Positions 47,396-57,856 of a stretch of 64,000 bases of DNA are shown here, piece after piece; the first letter of the stretch is position 1, and each line of letters begins with the position of its first letter. The position numbers and the translations under genes were made by a program. Under the pieces are notes generated by a model. It searched no databases and had not been told where the DNA came from. It was given only the letters and a program-made list of their open reading frames with translations. The DNA lies in contig CM055100.1 in assembly GCA_029204225.1 (NCBI GenBank), forward strand, positions 10,790,349 to 10,854,348, in the 5' to 3' direction. The stretch is from Diphasiastrum complanatum. Its lineage: Eukaryota; Streptophyta; Lycopodiopsida; Lycopodiales; Lycopodiaceae.

Positions 47396-50300
47396 GCATC
47401 ACTTGCGTGTGTAAGTCCAACTCGATGATCGCACAGAGATTTGATTAGTTAGAAAGTCAATAAAAGGACTTTAGGCCTTTTTGTGGGACTTTTAATGTCG
47501 CAGGGCCTAAAAGTCAAGTTAGTAAATAAAATAAGGGTTCCCACCGAAATTCAATTTCAGATTGGGTCCTTTGATTAATGCAAGAGTTTCCTACTCTTTT
47601 TAGATTTGAATGGGCCAATGGGATTTTGAGGCCAAGGCCCTCCTCTCTATTTAAAATAGGGGCCTACTCGATTTTCTAAAACATGTTCTCTCTTCCCTTT
47701 AATGCAAGAATAGGAGGTCAATAGCTCAATATAGGTTGCATGGGGATCCTAGGAGGAGTATTCGCTCTCTCATGAAGAGAATATGTCCATTGGAAACTCA
47801 CCCATCCGCCTGTTTCTCCTCCTCTCTCTTAGGTTCTTCACTATGGCTTGGGGGCTAGGTCCAGGAGGCAACTCCAAGAGGGATCTAGATTTGGATGGGT
47901 GGTTTTGCTCCACAGGTGTCCTTTTGGTTGTTTTGCAACAGAATCTAGTCAGATCTTCATTTGGTGATCCTTACAGTGGTATCAGAGCTATGGATTTGCA
48001 TCAATCAGAAGGTGGAGCTACTTCTTGTATGGCTTCTCTGAATTTGGTGTACTTTCAGCCTAAAGATCATAATTATGGGGTTTCTCCATAGTTTTTGGTG
48101 GAAATCTATGGATTTTTTATGATTTTAGTGGATTTTTCACCTAGAATTGAAGTTTTTTGCTTGAAATTGATCATAGATACTGGTGTAGTACGTTTTCCAG
48201 ATTGCACTTGCTGTTTTACAGTCATTATTGATTGGATCTAATGATTGCATGAAGTTGGAATAGTCAAAACATGGATTAGATAGTGATTTTAGACCAAAAA
48301 TTGGGGTTTTTGGACCATAAATGGGCTATAGAAACCATGATTGACTAGAATCAGAACTTTTAGTGCTTGCATGCAATGTATTTACAGGGATTTGGATCTG
48401 ATTGCACGAATTTGTGGATTTTTCCCACAAATTTTGGTCAAAGTTGGTCAAAAACCAAGGTTTCTTGATGTTTTTGAACTAATTTTGGGGTAGATCTCAA
48501 AATTCTCAGCCAAGACTTGGTATGAATGTTTTCAGAGATCCAATGAAGCTGTCCCTGAGCTGTCATGAAGTTTGGAAGGGATTAGACACCATTAGGGAGC
48601 TCAAAACACCAAAAATTAGTGTATTTTTTATGATTTTTGAACATGAATACCTCTCAATTTGGGGTCTGAACCTGTTGATTCTTGTAACAAGCTTAAAGAT
48701 GTGATGGATTGCGTTTGTTTTGAGCCATCATGTATCCAATCTGGATAGGTGAGCATTAGACACCATCATGTTAAAGTTTTGTCTATTGAAGGAGGCCAAA
48801 AATGCATTTTTTGCATGATCTGAGCTTAGGATTGCTTGTTGGACCTGTTAAAAACTTATATGCCTCTCTAATGAACCTTACAGAGTGCTTGTAACCTCTG
48901 ATCCAAGGCTTTTTGGACTGGGATGTGTTTTTTAAAGATTCCTCTCCACAAATGTGCGCCCTCCTACCTGTATTTCATGCATTTATTTCTCGCACGTGTG
49001 AAGCCAGGGGTGTAGGGTGATGTGGCAAGTGCCTTGTAGACCCACTCTCTCTCCATACTGTGCGTTACAGAGACCAATTTGGTGTCCTATACAGAAAGTT
49101 ATGGCTGTTCGAAGTTTGGCAATTTTTGAACTAAAATTTGCAAAATTTTTGAAATGTTCTGATGCATGCATGCTTGTAATTCAATGTAGTGCTTGTCTGT
49201 TGATGAAAATGTATGGATAGACCTGTATGCATGCATGGATGCATGTTGCATGCGTAATCAGTAGATTGATCAGAAGATTTCTTGCATGAAGTTATTTTTG
49301 GCAATTCTAGATCAAAAAGCAGATTTCCTAGTGGCTAGGCTAATTACGGGATTTTTTTTGTTTTTTCAAAAAAATCATTGCATGTCGAATCTGATATGTG
49401 ACAGTGCTTGTGAATTTGATAAAGCGATCATTTTAATCGATTTTCACAGTTGGTCCATTTCGAACTGATTTTGTGAATCCCAATGCTAATTTTCCAGTTT
49501 CTTGGCAATTTACGTAAAGATTGATTTTTATTGAAATCACTGCATGTCATATAAGATGCATGCTGGATGTTTCAGATTCCTTCCAATATGATATGGTAAT
49601 TGTGAAACTATCAAGTCGATGTTTGGTCGATTTTCACAATTTAGGTCCATATTGAATGGAATTTGAAGAAACCATGGACGTTTTCGATTTGTTCCCATTC
49701 TTTGGTTATTGATCCAACAGAAATGACTTATAAAGTGAATGATCTTACTGAGTTGAAATAAATCGATTGTTAAGATCACTGTAACCTTCACTTTTATTTG
49801 AAGATTTTGTGAATTGGTCAATTAAGGAGCATTTCTTGTTCTGGGGATCAATAAGGACCAAGAATAATGTAAATCCAGTAGAACAGTTTTATGATGATCT
49901 ATAAGGGGATTTTTCAAGGATCAAGTGCGGCACTTAATGAACAAATCAAAACTGTCAGGGTGATAGTGCTAAAGTTAGCGATACCAAATTGAACTTTTTC
50001 CTAGTACAAATTTGGGGTTTTGTTAACTGGAACCATTTTTGGAAGGGGGGGAAAGAGTGGAAGTTTGATATGTAGATGATTGCTGGTCTTAAGGATCCAA
50101 TTATTTAATTTACATTCAAATCCTGAAGTATAACTAATTGCAAGTGAGAATAAAATTGAGAAATATTTAAGAAGACTGCCTCTGGGAATTTGGATTTCTT
50201 TTCCCTAGTGTGAATTAAAATTTTGAGAATTCGAGGATTCTAAGGGAAAAGCAGTGGCAAGACTGATAATCCATTTAAGAAACCATCTCTATTTTGCAAT

Positions 50301-52092
50301 TGGATTTGGATCTTGCAAAGTAGTGCAGATAGAAGGTGTTCCATACAAGAATCTAGTAATTTAGATTTTTTTCAGTTATAGAGTATTTCTCTATGATGAT
50401 AGTAACGACAAAGAGAGTTCTAACTTGTTAAAAGAATTAAAGTTCTTCGTACCGATTTTGGAATAGATATTGGATATCTAGGACAGTATGGTATTTGATT
50501 TTGTTGAAATCTATGTTTCTTTTGGGTTAGGATACATTCTATTGTATTGGAATAATACATTATGCTTATCCATGTTGGGTACAATATGAAATGGTATTCT
50601 TTGAGTGACACTAAAGAAACATGAGAGATTTCAATTGTTAGGATTATCTCATGGAATTGGTTGTGAATTTGATCCTATATCTGGGTATAGGATAGCCAAA
50701 TCGTCTTTTTTGACTTTTTGAGCAAAACAGATCTGGATGTAGAGGATTCTTGGAGGAAAAGCTGGTGGTATGGGACATCAGTGATTCTAAAGGGCATTTC
50801 TTGGGTAGAATGATCTGTAAACTGAAGGTTAGTGATTGTTGTAATGGTAATACTAACAGAGTCCATTGGTTTTTGTTAAAGGGTATTTTGGGCATTATGA
50901 GATATAGATTGATCCCTAAATGGTATCTCATTAATTACAAAAGCCCTTAGATCTATTTCTCTATTTTATTAGACCTCTACTTAGAACTTTCTTAATACAT
51001 GACAATTGGATTGAGATTCATATAATTCCTTCCAGTGTAGAACTCTGTTCTGAAGGACTGTTATAATTATATGAGATTGTACTTCCATATAAGATTTTTG
51101 AATATGGCCCGAAACTTAGGTTATCTAAACCCTAACGTTAGTCTCTATTTGGTAGTTGATTATTGAGAGATAATATTTCTATCATTTGAGATAAGATATT
51201 CTACGATTCTGAGGAAAAAGTCATGTTTGTAATAGTATTGGATACTCATTACTGACTTTTTTGAATCTTTGATATCTTATACATTGTCTCTTGGAAACTT
51301 TTAAATCAAAATTATGAAATTTCTTTTTTAAAGGGGGGAAGAAAAGATAGGAATAAGTCTTTCGAAAAATCAGCCAGCTGCATTGATTTTGGAAAAAAAA
51401 AAAATCTTGTATGTATGCAAAGGTAGAACTATCCAGGTTGAAATAGACAAACTCTCTAAGTGATTATTTTGAGTAATTTGGAACTAGAGGAGTTTTGGAG
51501 TTATTGAGCTGTGAAATATTCATTAATTTGGGAAGTAGTGGTAAAGATTAAATTAAGATTTACCAAGTACCATTTTGATATGGATTGGATCAGTGGAATA
51601 AAGCTTTAATCTTAACTCTATGTCCAAAGATGTATGTATGAGTTAGCCTAATCTTGGTTTGTACGCTAAGATCTGTTGTAGGCTGATTGGTAGAAGAGAT
51701 TTGTTAATAAGAGTTAGATGGTTGAAAAACTTGTGATGTGGAGTTATTCACTTCAAAGATTTCCCATATATGTTATTTACTCATGAGAAATAGAGTTCTT
51801 TGGTAGCTGAGTTGCAAGATTCTCAGTGAATCATGTGAGTAACATATGCAGATTGTGGATATCTGTCAGTTTATAGCCTATGTATATGTATAGGAACATA
51901 GTTGGATTAATTGCTTATGTACATCTTAATCTTGTGAATCTACTATGTGTTTCCTATGTACTGAGTTTATATCGTATACTTAAACTAGTCAGAGTACATA
52001 GACATATGAACAAGTAATGTGTGGAACAGTACTTGTAGGTTAATGTCTCTTTCTGTGGAAAGGATAATTCATTAACTTATTTATGCTTTGGA
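47396..52092 (+). other. 4.7 kb without recognisable gene; one LTR end and PBS
   Basis: The only landmark is TGGTATCAGAGC at 47977-47988 after ...gatccttaca, the usual end of a copia 5' LTR and its initiator tRNA-Met site on the plus strand. The LTR probably covers about 47400-47975, but no second copy is in the window. Downstream (about 4 kb) no frame shows gag or pol similarity; it is AT-rich with many short frames. A cgcacgtgtgaag motif lies near 48992. It may be the 5' part of another non-autonomous LTR element. Confidence 0.55.
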
Positions 52093-52247
52093 AGAAGTGC
52101 TTTCATCAATATATGCTAACTCATCATTGAATGCTTTAACCCTCAAAACAAAAGCATGAGTACTCTCTTCCTTCTTTTGCAAACTTTGAAAGATTTTTCT
52201 CCTAAGAGTGAGCACTCTTGATGTAGACTTGGATTCATAAAGCTTAT
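52093..52247 (-). pseudogene. Copia gag fragment
   Basis: The minus-strand translation reads LYESKSTSRVLTL, RRKIFQSLQKKEESTHAF and VLRVKAFNDELAYIDE, matching the central gag region of the Z element (SIYEEKNTSRMLTL, FQSFQKSEESATNYVLLHREL). About 50 codons are present without a stop. It is too short for gene finders and has no neighbouring gag or pol sequence, so it is an isolated scrap. Confidence 0.75.
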
Positions 52248-52704
52248 GTGAAAAGTACAGTACTAAGGATCATAAATGGATCTTTGAATGATCCACAAGG
52301 TGATTGTATGCTTGTTAAATAATCTATTATAAACTAGTCATCAGAAAACAAGATCTAGTTTAGTAGCTTGATAGGAAACAAGTAGAGACAATCAAAACAT
52401 TGATCAATAAGTGTAATCCAACTCCACACGTGTGGAAATAAGGCTGTAGTACGGACTGTAGACAGTGTTTACAAAGTGCCAAAGCTGGGTTTCATTGGAA
52501 ATCAAGAGTAATCACCATACAATGAGAGGAAACTCGAGTTTCTCCTTGAGGCTCCAAAAAGTTTCTATCTTCTCACTATGGAGAATGAGAATACATAGTA
52601 AAACACACTTCCTTTGCTAAGTTAGGTGAAAATACAGCATGTAATAAGGAAGTAGACTCCACTTTCTTGCCCTAATGTGAAAACCCCAGCCTAGATCCAC
52701 CTTT
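52248..52704. other. Unassigned sequence with CACACGTGTG palindrome
   Basis: AT-rich, no coding frame recognised. It contains tccacacgtgtgga at about 52424-52436 and, shortly after, ctgtagtacggactgtag, a combination also seen in the S and X LTRs. It may be part of a minus-strand or plus-strand LTR; boundaries are not visible. It ends at the breakpoint with V LTR sequence. Confidence 0.4.
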
Positions 52705-52893
52705 CCTTCACCCAAATCATGATGAATGTTAGAGTAGAGGAGTAGAGTTAAGGGAGAGTAGTGTTAGTGGTGAATAGAGTTAGGGAGGAACTAAAATTAG
52801 CATCTATGCATAGTTAGGTACCTATCCAGTGATCTAACCCTTGTTGACAGGCGGGAGAGCTATACTACGCAAGATCTTCGACCCTACAACTGT
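52705..52893 (+). repeat. Inverted terminal part of a V gypsy LTR with TSD
   Basis: Reverse complement of 25511 to about 25705, including the Lys/Arg-free tail ...gatcttcgaccctaca. It ends at 52888 and is followed by actgt (52889-52893), the complement of the ACAGT that flanks the V LTR at 26318. The other end fades at about 52705. Confidence 0.88.
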
Positions 52894-53200
52894 ACTGTGT
52901 ACACTCCCTGTACGGCTCTGATACCAACTTAGAATTTGCTTTGAACAGGAACTCAGATCATGCTACACAATAACACAGACAGAAAACACTCTCCACAGCA
53001 AGCTCACATAGCAATTGTATTTCTCAAAATGAAATTACATTGTACATATAGTTCTTTACTTAGACAACTCATGCATGACCCAGGTTGCCGTTAACGGGAC
53101 GCGTGTCCCGTCGACTCGCCTCGTGGCGAGGCCAACTGATCCTTATCGACTGATAGGACCCACAGTACAGTAGCACAGTGATTCTACTTTAATTCTAACT
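52894..53200 (-). repeat. U 5' LTR with primer binding site, inverted relative to U
   Basis: On the minus strand: LTR 53200-52927 (AGTTAGAATTAAAG ... GCAAATTCTAAGT), then PBS TGGTATCAGAGCC (complement 52914-52926) with no gap, then 20 bases of leader ending at the V LTR. It aligns with the U 3' LTR at 35346-35618 over the full length, with differences mainly in the GC-rich middle near 53095-53130. Confidence 0.92.
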
Positions 53201-53236
53201 TAAACTTGTTGAAATCTCTCACACTCCCTCTTCAAC
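53201..53236 (-). repeat. First 23 bases of an X LTR and its purine tract
   Basis: On the minus strand gaagagggag (complement, within 53224-53236) is followed by TGTGAGAGATTTCAACAA and GTTTA (53223-53201), the exact start of the X LTR, which is then interrupted by the U LTR. GTTTA is the TSD of U. The continuation of this LTR is at 35619. Confidence 0.9.
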
Positions 53237-54600
53237 TAGTTTTGGCATAGTTTTAACCATACTACTTTGATCCAACTTTAGAATGATCTCCATCCTAAGT
53301 GTAGATCTCCTTTCTAAGGTTCTAAAGTATCTTTCATAATTGCTATAGAGAATAGTATCCAAATTGGATGCTTCACTATTTCTTACATCAATTTTACACA
53401 TCAAGATATAACTAGAGCATGAAGAAGCAAATAGAATGTGAATGAAATGATTCCTCCATGTTTCAAACTTTGAACTCTCTGAAAAATTACGGCAACCAAA
53501 GAACAAATGTGAGTGATAACCATTTGCTTGCTTGTCTCCTCCAACTTTGTCCTTTCTTGATATGTCTCCACCATAAAACTCCATGAATGAGCTTTCATCT
53601 CCATCTTGCCACAATAAACCATCAAACCTTGGAAATCCATGAGTAGGTGAGGACATCAATAATGCAAACCCAGCACCACATGACTCCATAAACCAAGTAG
53701 GTTGCACTAGTCCATTTTCAAGATCTACTTGACACAAAAAAAATGACCATGAATTCACCAAAAATTGACAATCTCCAAGTATTGGCACCAAGTAGCTCCA
53801 CAGTTGAGAACTTAGGCATGGATGAGTGACATAATAAACCTCCAATAGCTTCATTTTCATCAGCAAAACCAGCCAAGAATTCTAGTACAACTCCAACAAT
53901 AAGATATTGCAAGACAATGTCCCTAGTTTGTCCATATCTTGACAATTTGCACACATTCACATGAAATAGCTCAAACATGAGATAGACAAGTAAAGTAAAC
54001 TTGAACAGCACTTCCTTGCTGCTCCTTTGACCTTACTTGAGTCTTCATACACCTGCAAAAACATATCCATAACATCTTTTCCAAATAACCTTCCTTTGAT
54101 GCTCTTGACTAGCTCCAAATTGTCACCTTTCCTTTTGTGTTGTTGAAGCCCTTTGAGACCAACCTCTTGATCTTACTCTTGACCATCAAAGTCATTGAAC
54201 AAACTTTGTTTTTCAGATCAATTACTTGATTTTCTAGCATGAAAACCATAAGAACCAATATCCCCTTGCATAGTATCATCCACACAAGAAGATTCTCCAA
54301 ACCATGTGAGTAAAGCAAAGTGAGTCGCTTCCACTTGCTTACCTTTCTCTTGAACATCAAAGATATCAAAGATATGAATATCTTCAGACTTGAACCTCTG
54401 GAAATACTCCCTCTCAAACATATGATCTAGATCCAACAAGATCTCATCAATGCTTGATCTTGAATTTCCACAAAGGTTAGTGAAAACAATGTCACCAATG
54501 TCACCATCATAAATCAAAAGATAGATTTCAAACTTTCCATACAACATGAAGTAGAGCTTGACGTTATTAAGATTTGATCATGATGACCTGTATAGAGAAT
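53224..54600 (-). pseudogene. Unrecognised reading frame of LTR element X, related to that of element A
   Basis: Minus strand, ending at the X purine tract. The upstream part (54570-54220) reads KLYFMLYGKFEIYLLIYDGD, MFEREYFQRF, VQEKGKQVEATHFALLTWFG and SCVDD. A middle part continues in other frames (LVKSIKGRLFGKDVMDMFLQVYEDSSKV). The last 215 codons (53866-53219) are open: ENGLVQPTWFMESCGAGFALL, FPRFDGLLWQDGDESSFMEFYGGD, SSKFETWRNHF, NSEASNLDTI. No gag, protease, integrase or RT motif is present and I recognise no host family. Similar blocks occur in element A (30766-32000). Position between the 5' side and the purine tract suggests it is the only gene of X. Confidence 0.6.
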
Positions 54601-54771
54601 CTTACATTCATGGTATTTAGTGAAATCTCCATACTTTTAGTTGCAGTGCCAAGCCTGTTTGCCTTCAAATTTGTATCCCAAAAGTTTTCTATGTCATCTT
54701 ACATTTTATTTTCGTGTCCTTTCTTACTTGCAATTCCTTGAAATACTTGTACAATTGGCTCCTACTTTTGA

Positions 54772-55231
54772 GTAACTTCATGTTATTGGATGTTAGAAAA
54801 GACAATCGATGTACAGTCATCTATTTATGAAAAACAACCTACTCCATGCAAGCCACCATACACCCTTTCTATTATGTCTTCTCCAAGTCACAGTATTGGA
54901 CTTAAAGGTACTATACATGTGAGAAAGGTGTTGGATGATGCAACTGACAAAGGATTCTACAATAGACGTTTGTCATCAGAACCTGTTACCATAAGCAGAA
55001 CATGTCCAGTGGTAAAATTACTACACGTTTATGAGAATTTACTTATATGATTTTTAACTTTTCTAGTTAATCACAAGGAAAGTCTCATGAATTTATGGCA
55101 AGATTGTATATTGTAGGGGCAGGAACCATTTTTCACGTTTCACGATCTTGAACAGCTACCTCGCTTTATTTTGTCATGGCGGCCACTCATATTTTCTGTA
55201 ACTGTCTGGCCATTCTCCTTGCACTTGTTAA
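54772..55231 (+). CDS. Possible two-exon gene fragment of unknown family
   Basis: Exon 1 candidate: an open frame after a TGA at 54772, through KTIDVQSSIYEKQ, KPPYTLSIMSSPSHSI and GFYNRRLSSEPVTI, to TCPV at 55014, followed by gtaaaa. Exon 2 candidate begins after ...attgtag at about 55116 (GQEPFFTFHDLEQLPRFIL, SWRPLIFSVTVWPFSLHLL) and ends at ...taag|gtgcgt. The 101-base intron would be phase 0 and both boundaries are GT/AG. Codon content looks protein-like and the second exon is hydrophobic, perhaps a membrane segment. I cannot name a family, and chance is not excluded. It is not in frame with any neighbouring element. Confidence 0.3.
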
Positions 55232-55640
55232 GGTGCGTACAATTTCAAATATTGATGAACCTGAACTTGTATATTGATATAGCCTTGAGCAATATAGTAA
55301 ATATTAAATAGGTAGATCCATGGCTAGGCTCTCACCTCAAGCCCTTCCTAGATCCAAAGAATATGTCCGCCAAAGCAAACACTGTTTGTAAACGTAAGTA
55401 AAGCAAACTCTCGTAAGTAAAGCAAACTCTCAAGAGTCTAACTCTCTGTCACTGTGACACGCTACTTTCATTAAGACCCTCTGGATCCTCACTAATAGAA
55501 GGTTTCTGAGAAAAGATGAATGTCACAGCAAAGATTTGACAACTTCTTGTAGTCTTTCGAGATTTCAAAAATGTGTATGCATGGGTGAGGGGAGGAGGAT
55601 GCATGGGGCCCTCACCCATGCGCAAAAGTGTATGTAAGTT
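55232..55640. other. No gene seen; short 19-bp tandem duplication
   Basis: Sequence between the candidate exons and the microsatellite block. The 19-base unit gtaagtaaagcaaactctc is repeated twice without change at 55394-55431. Nothing else is recognised. Confidence 0.7.
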
Positions 55641-55643
55641 TAA

Positions 55644-55699
<56 letters not shown>

Positions 55700-55700
55700 A

Positions 55701-55734
<34 letters not shown>

Positions 55735-55789
55735 GTGAGTGTGTGTGCGCGCGCATGTATATGTATGTATATACATACATATACACATA

Positions 55790-55869
<80 letters not shown>

Positions 55870-55883
55870 CACACATATATATG

Positions 55884-55930
<47 letters not shown>

Positions 55931-55948
55931 GTAGATGTGTATACATAT

Positions 55949-55980
<32 letters not shown>

Positions 55981-55985
55981 GTATA
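55641..55985. repeat. Compound microsatellite (AT)n, (ATGT)n, (CA)n
   Basis: Long (TA)n tracts alternate with tetranucleotide tatg/tata stretches and end in (CA)n at about 55950-55980. The Tyr-Ile, His-Thr and Cys-Val frames on both strands are artefacts. Confidence 0.97.
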
Positions 55986-56120
55986 TATGTATGGAATTTT
56001 GCCTTGTGTGACAAAAATTTTTCCATTGATTTGTATCACATGGAAAACCATCATGGTTTTTTCGTTTCCAAAAATTTGTATTGCGTGGAAGTGCCACACA
56101 GTAAGGGAATTTTGCCATGC
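55986..56120. repeat. Microsatellite-flanking repeat (also at 63945-64000)
   Basis: The bases after the (CA)n tract, gaattttgccttgtgtgacaaaa, are also found after the (CA)n tract at 63903-63941. Within this copy the motif recurs in weaker form: ggaattttgcc twice, ttgtat.gc.tggaa twice. The association suggests that the microsatellite is part of a dispersed element. Confidence 0.6.
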
Positions 56121-56198
56121 ATGAGATGTTGATTTCATAAAATCAACATTGGGCTATTGTTTTATCTTATCCCAATGATCGATCTCTTGCAATAATAG

Positions 56199-56236
<38 letters not shown>

Positions 56237-56263
56237 ACATATGTATAAATGTATATAATAGTA

Positions 56264-56304
<41 letters not shown>

Positions 56305-56430
56305 TAGTACCCTCTGGTACCGCTGGTATGGTACCGCGGGTACCATATCAGTGGTACCACCGTTACGGTACCACCTTGGGATCCGCGGTACCAGGGCGGT
56401 ACCATTTTTAATATATATATATATATATTT
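56199..56430. repeat. (AT)n tracts and seven-fold GGTACC cluster
   Basis: Three (AT)n tracts (about 56199-56234, 56269-56302, 56411-56428) surround a GC-rich stretch at 56308-56405 with seven copies of the palindrome GGTACC at irregular 8-25 base spacing. It could be the subterminal repeat region of a DNA transposon, perhaps the hAT at 57857-61308; no terminal inverted repeat was found. Confidence 0.8.
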
Positions 56431-56551
56431 TAATATATTTAATAGTTTTTTTTGTCTATTACTTACCAAAAAAGAACAAAAAAATGGAAAAAAAAGGGGT
56501 ACTGGGTGTAAAAAAAGAGGGTACAGTACATGGTGCAGGGGACTGGTGCAG

Positions 56552-56745
56552 TGGCACATGGGCACTGTGGGTGAGTAGATCATGGGGCCAATGGGAGACC
56601 AACACAGGAGGGGAGCATCACATGGGGGCAGGTACAGAGGCACATGGGCACTGTGGGTGAGCAGACCATGGGGCCAATGGGAGACCAACACCAGGGGGGG
56701 AGCATCACATGGGGACAGATACAGAGGCACATGGATGGATGATGG
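56552..56745. repeat. 87-bp tandem repeat, about 2.2 copies
   Basis: Units start at about 56552, 56639 and 56726 with ggcacatgggcactgtggg-type sequence; the first two copies differ at a few bases. 87 is a multiple of three, so a frame stays open across the copies on both strands, but I see no evidence that either is translated. Confidence 0.85.
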
Positions 56746-56771
56746 GGATCCACATGGCCGATCAGGCTGTG

Positions 56772-57330
56772 GGGATAAATAGGCACTCACAATGCCATTG
56801 TGGTCGACATTTTCAGAGGCTGTGAGAGAGCTAGTGATAGAAAGTGAGAGAGCAAGCGAGAGCCAGTGACAGGCTGTGAGAATAGGCTGTGAGAGATAGG
56901 TTGTTTGAGAGACAGGGTGCTGTGAGAGGGTGTTCAAGGACCAGGGTGCTATGAGAAGAAGGTCGATCGAGATGGCAGAGCGTATACCACCGAAGGCCGA
57001 GAGCGAAGCCAGGAGGAAGCTTGAGGAAGAAGGCACAACGAGAGACATCAGAAGCAAGAGGCAGATATCCGAGAGATGCTGCAACAGACTCGGCAGAGAA
57101 ATCTAGAATCGGAGCCACCCGCCCCCACTATGGATCCTGTCCCTCCTGTCGAGCTGGATCTGGATGAGCAGATCGGAATGAATTTCACACAACGGCAGCT
57201 CATCATGATCAAGGAAAGGGCGGCCAGACGTCGGGCTAACCAGGAGGCAGCTCGGGCTAACCGGGAGGTAGAGCAAGAGCGACAAAACAAGGCACCAGAC
57301 GAGGGCGAGGAGTCGGTGGAGGATCAATGA
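56772..57330 (+). pseudogene. Small charged ORF with TATA-like box, function unknown
   Basis: A TATA-like gataaatagg at about 56773 precedes a GA-rich leader and an ATG at 56964 (MAERIPPKAESEARRKLEEE). After one frameshift near 57040 the frame continues to 57330: EADIREMLQQTRQRNL, PPVELDLDEQIG, MNFTQRQLIMIKERAARRRA and NREVEQERQNK. The result would be about 120 residues, highly charged and probably helical. It is GC-rich compared with its surroundings and convergent with the hAT tail at 57857. It may be a second gene of that transposon, but I recognise no family. Confidence 0.4.
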
Positions 57331-57856
57331 GGGATGTTTAGAATAGATAAGGTCCAGCCGTATGTGATGGACTGTTGCTATGTAGTTTTCGGCAGTTTAT
57401 GGTGCAGCAAATAACTAGATGACTGCTTAAAATAGTAACAGTATATGTGATGTTATCTTGATACAACGGTTGAATATATACATAGTTTTTTTCTATGCAA
57501 CGCGAGCCTGGTCATGTAAGATGCAATCTCTGTAATTTTTTTAAATACAGATGTATTACATGTGTTTATGAAAGGTCGTTTGGGGTATAGGGGTGATTGT
57601 TGTGCTCATGATGTAGGTGCATATATTGAAGCTAGCATTCACTTCAAACTAAATTAAATGAAAAAAGGATTCACACACGCACATAGAATTCGACATAAAA
57701 TTGAAAATACAGCATCACATGTACAGAGCGACATACGCACAATGTGCAGCAAATAATGTAGGCCAAACACTGTATATAATGTGAAAAATCATCTGAGTAC
57801 AATGGTAGACCGTTTGCTAGAGACGAACTACTGAAACTAAAATAACAGAACCACGA
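57331..57856. other. No gene seen between the two convergent frames
   Basis: AT-rich intergenic sequence; candidate 3' ends of the charged ORF and the hAT frame. No terminator-like motif can be named. Confidence 0.6.

Noticed and set aside
55640-56138. Frames of up to 229 codons rich in Tyr-Ile and His-Thr
   Set aside because: They are translations of (TA)n and (CA)n microsatellites, open on both strands.
56302-57084. 260-codon minus-strand frame
   Set aside because: It crosses the 87-bp tandem repeat, the GGTACC cluster and an AT tract, and is antisense to a better-supported charged ORF.
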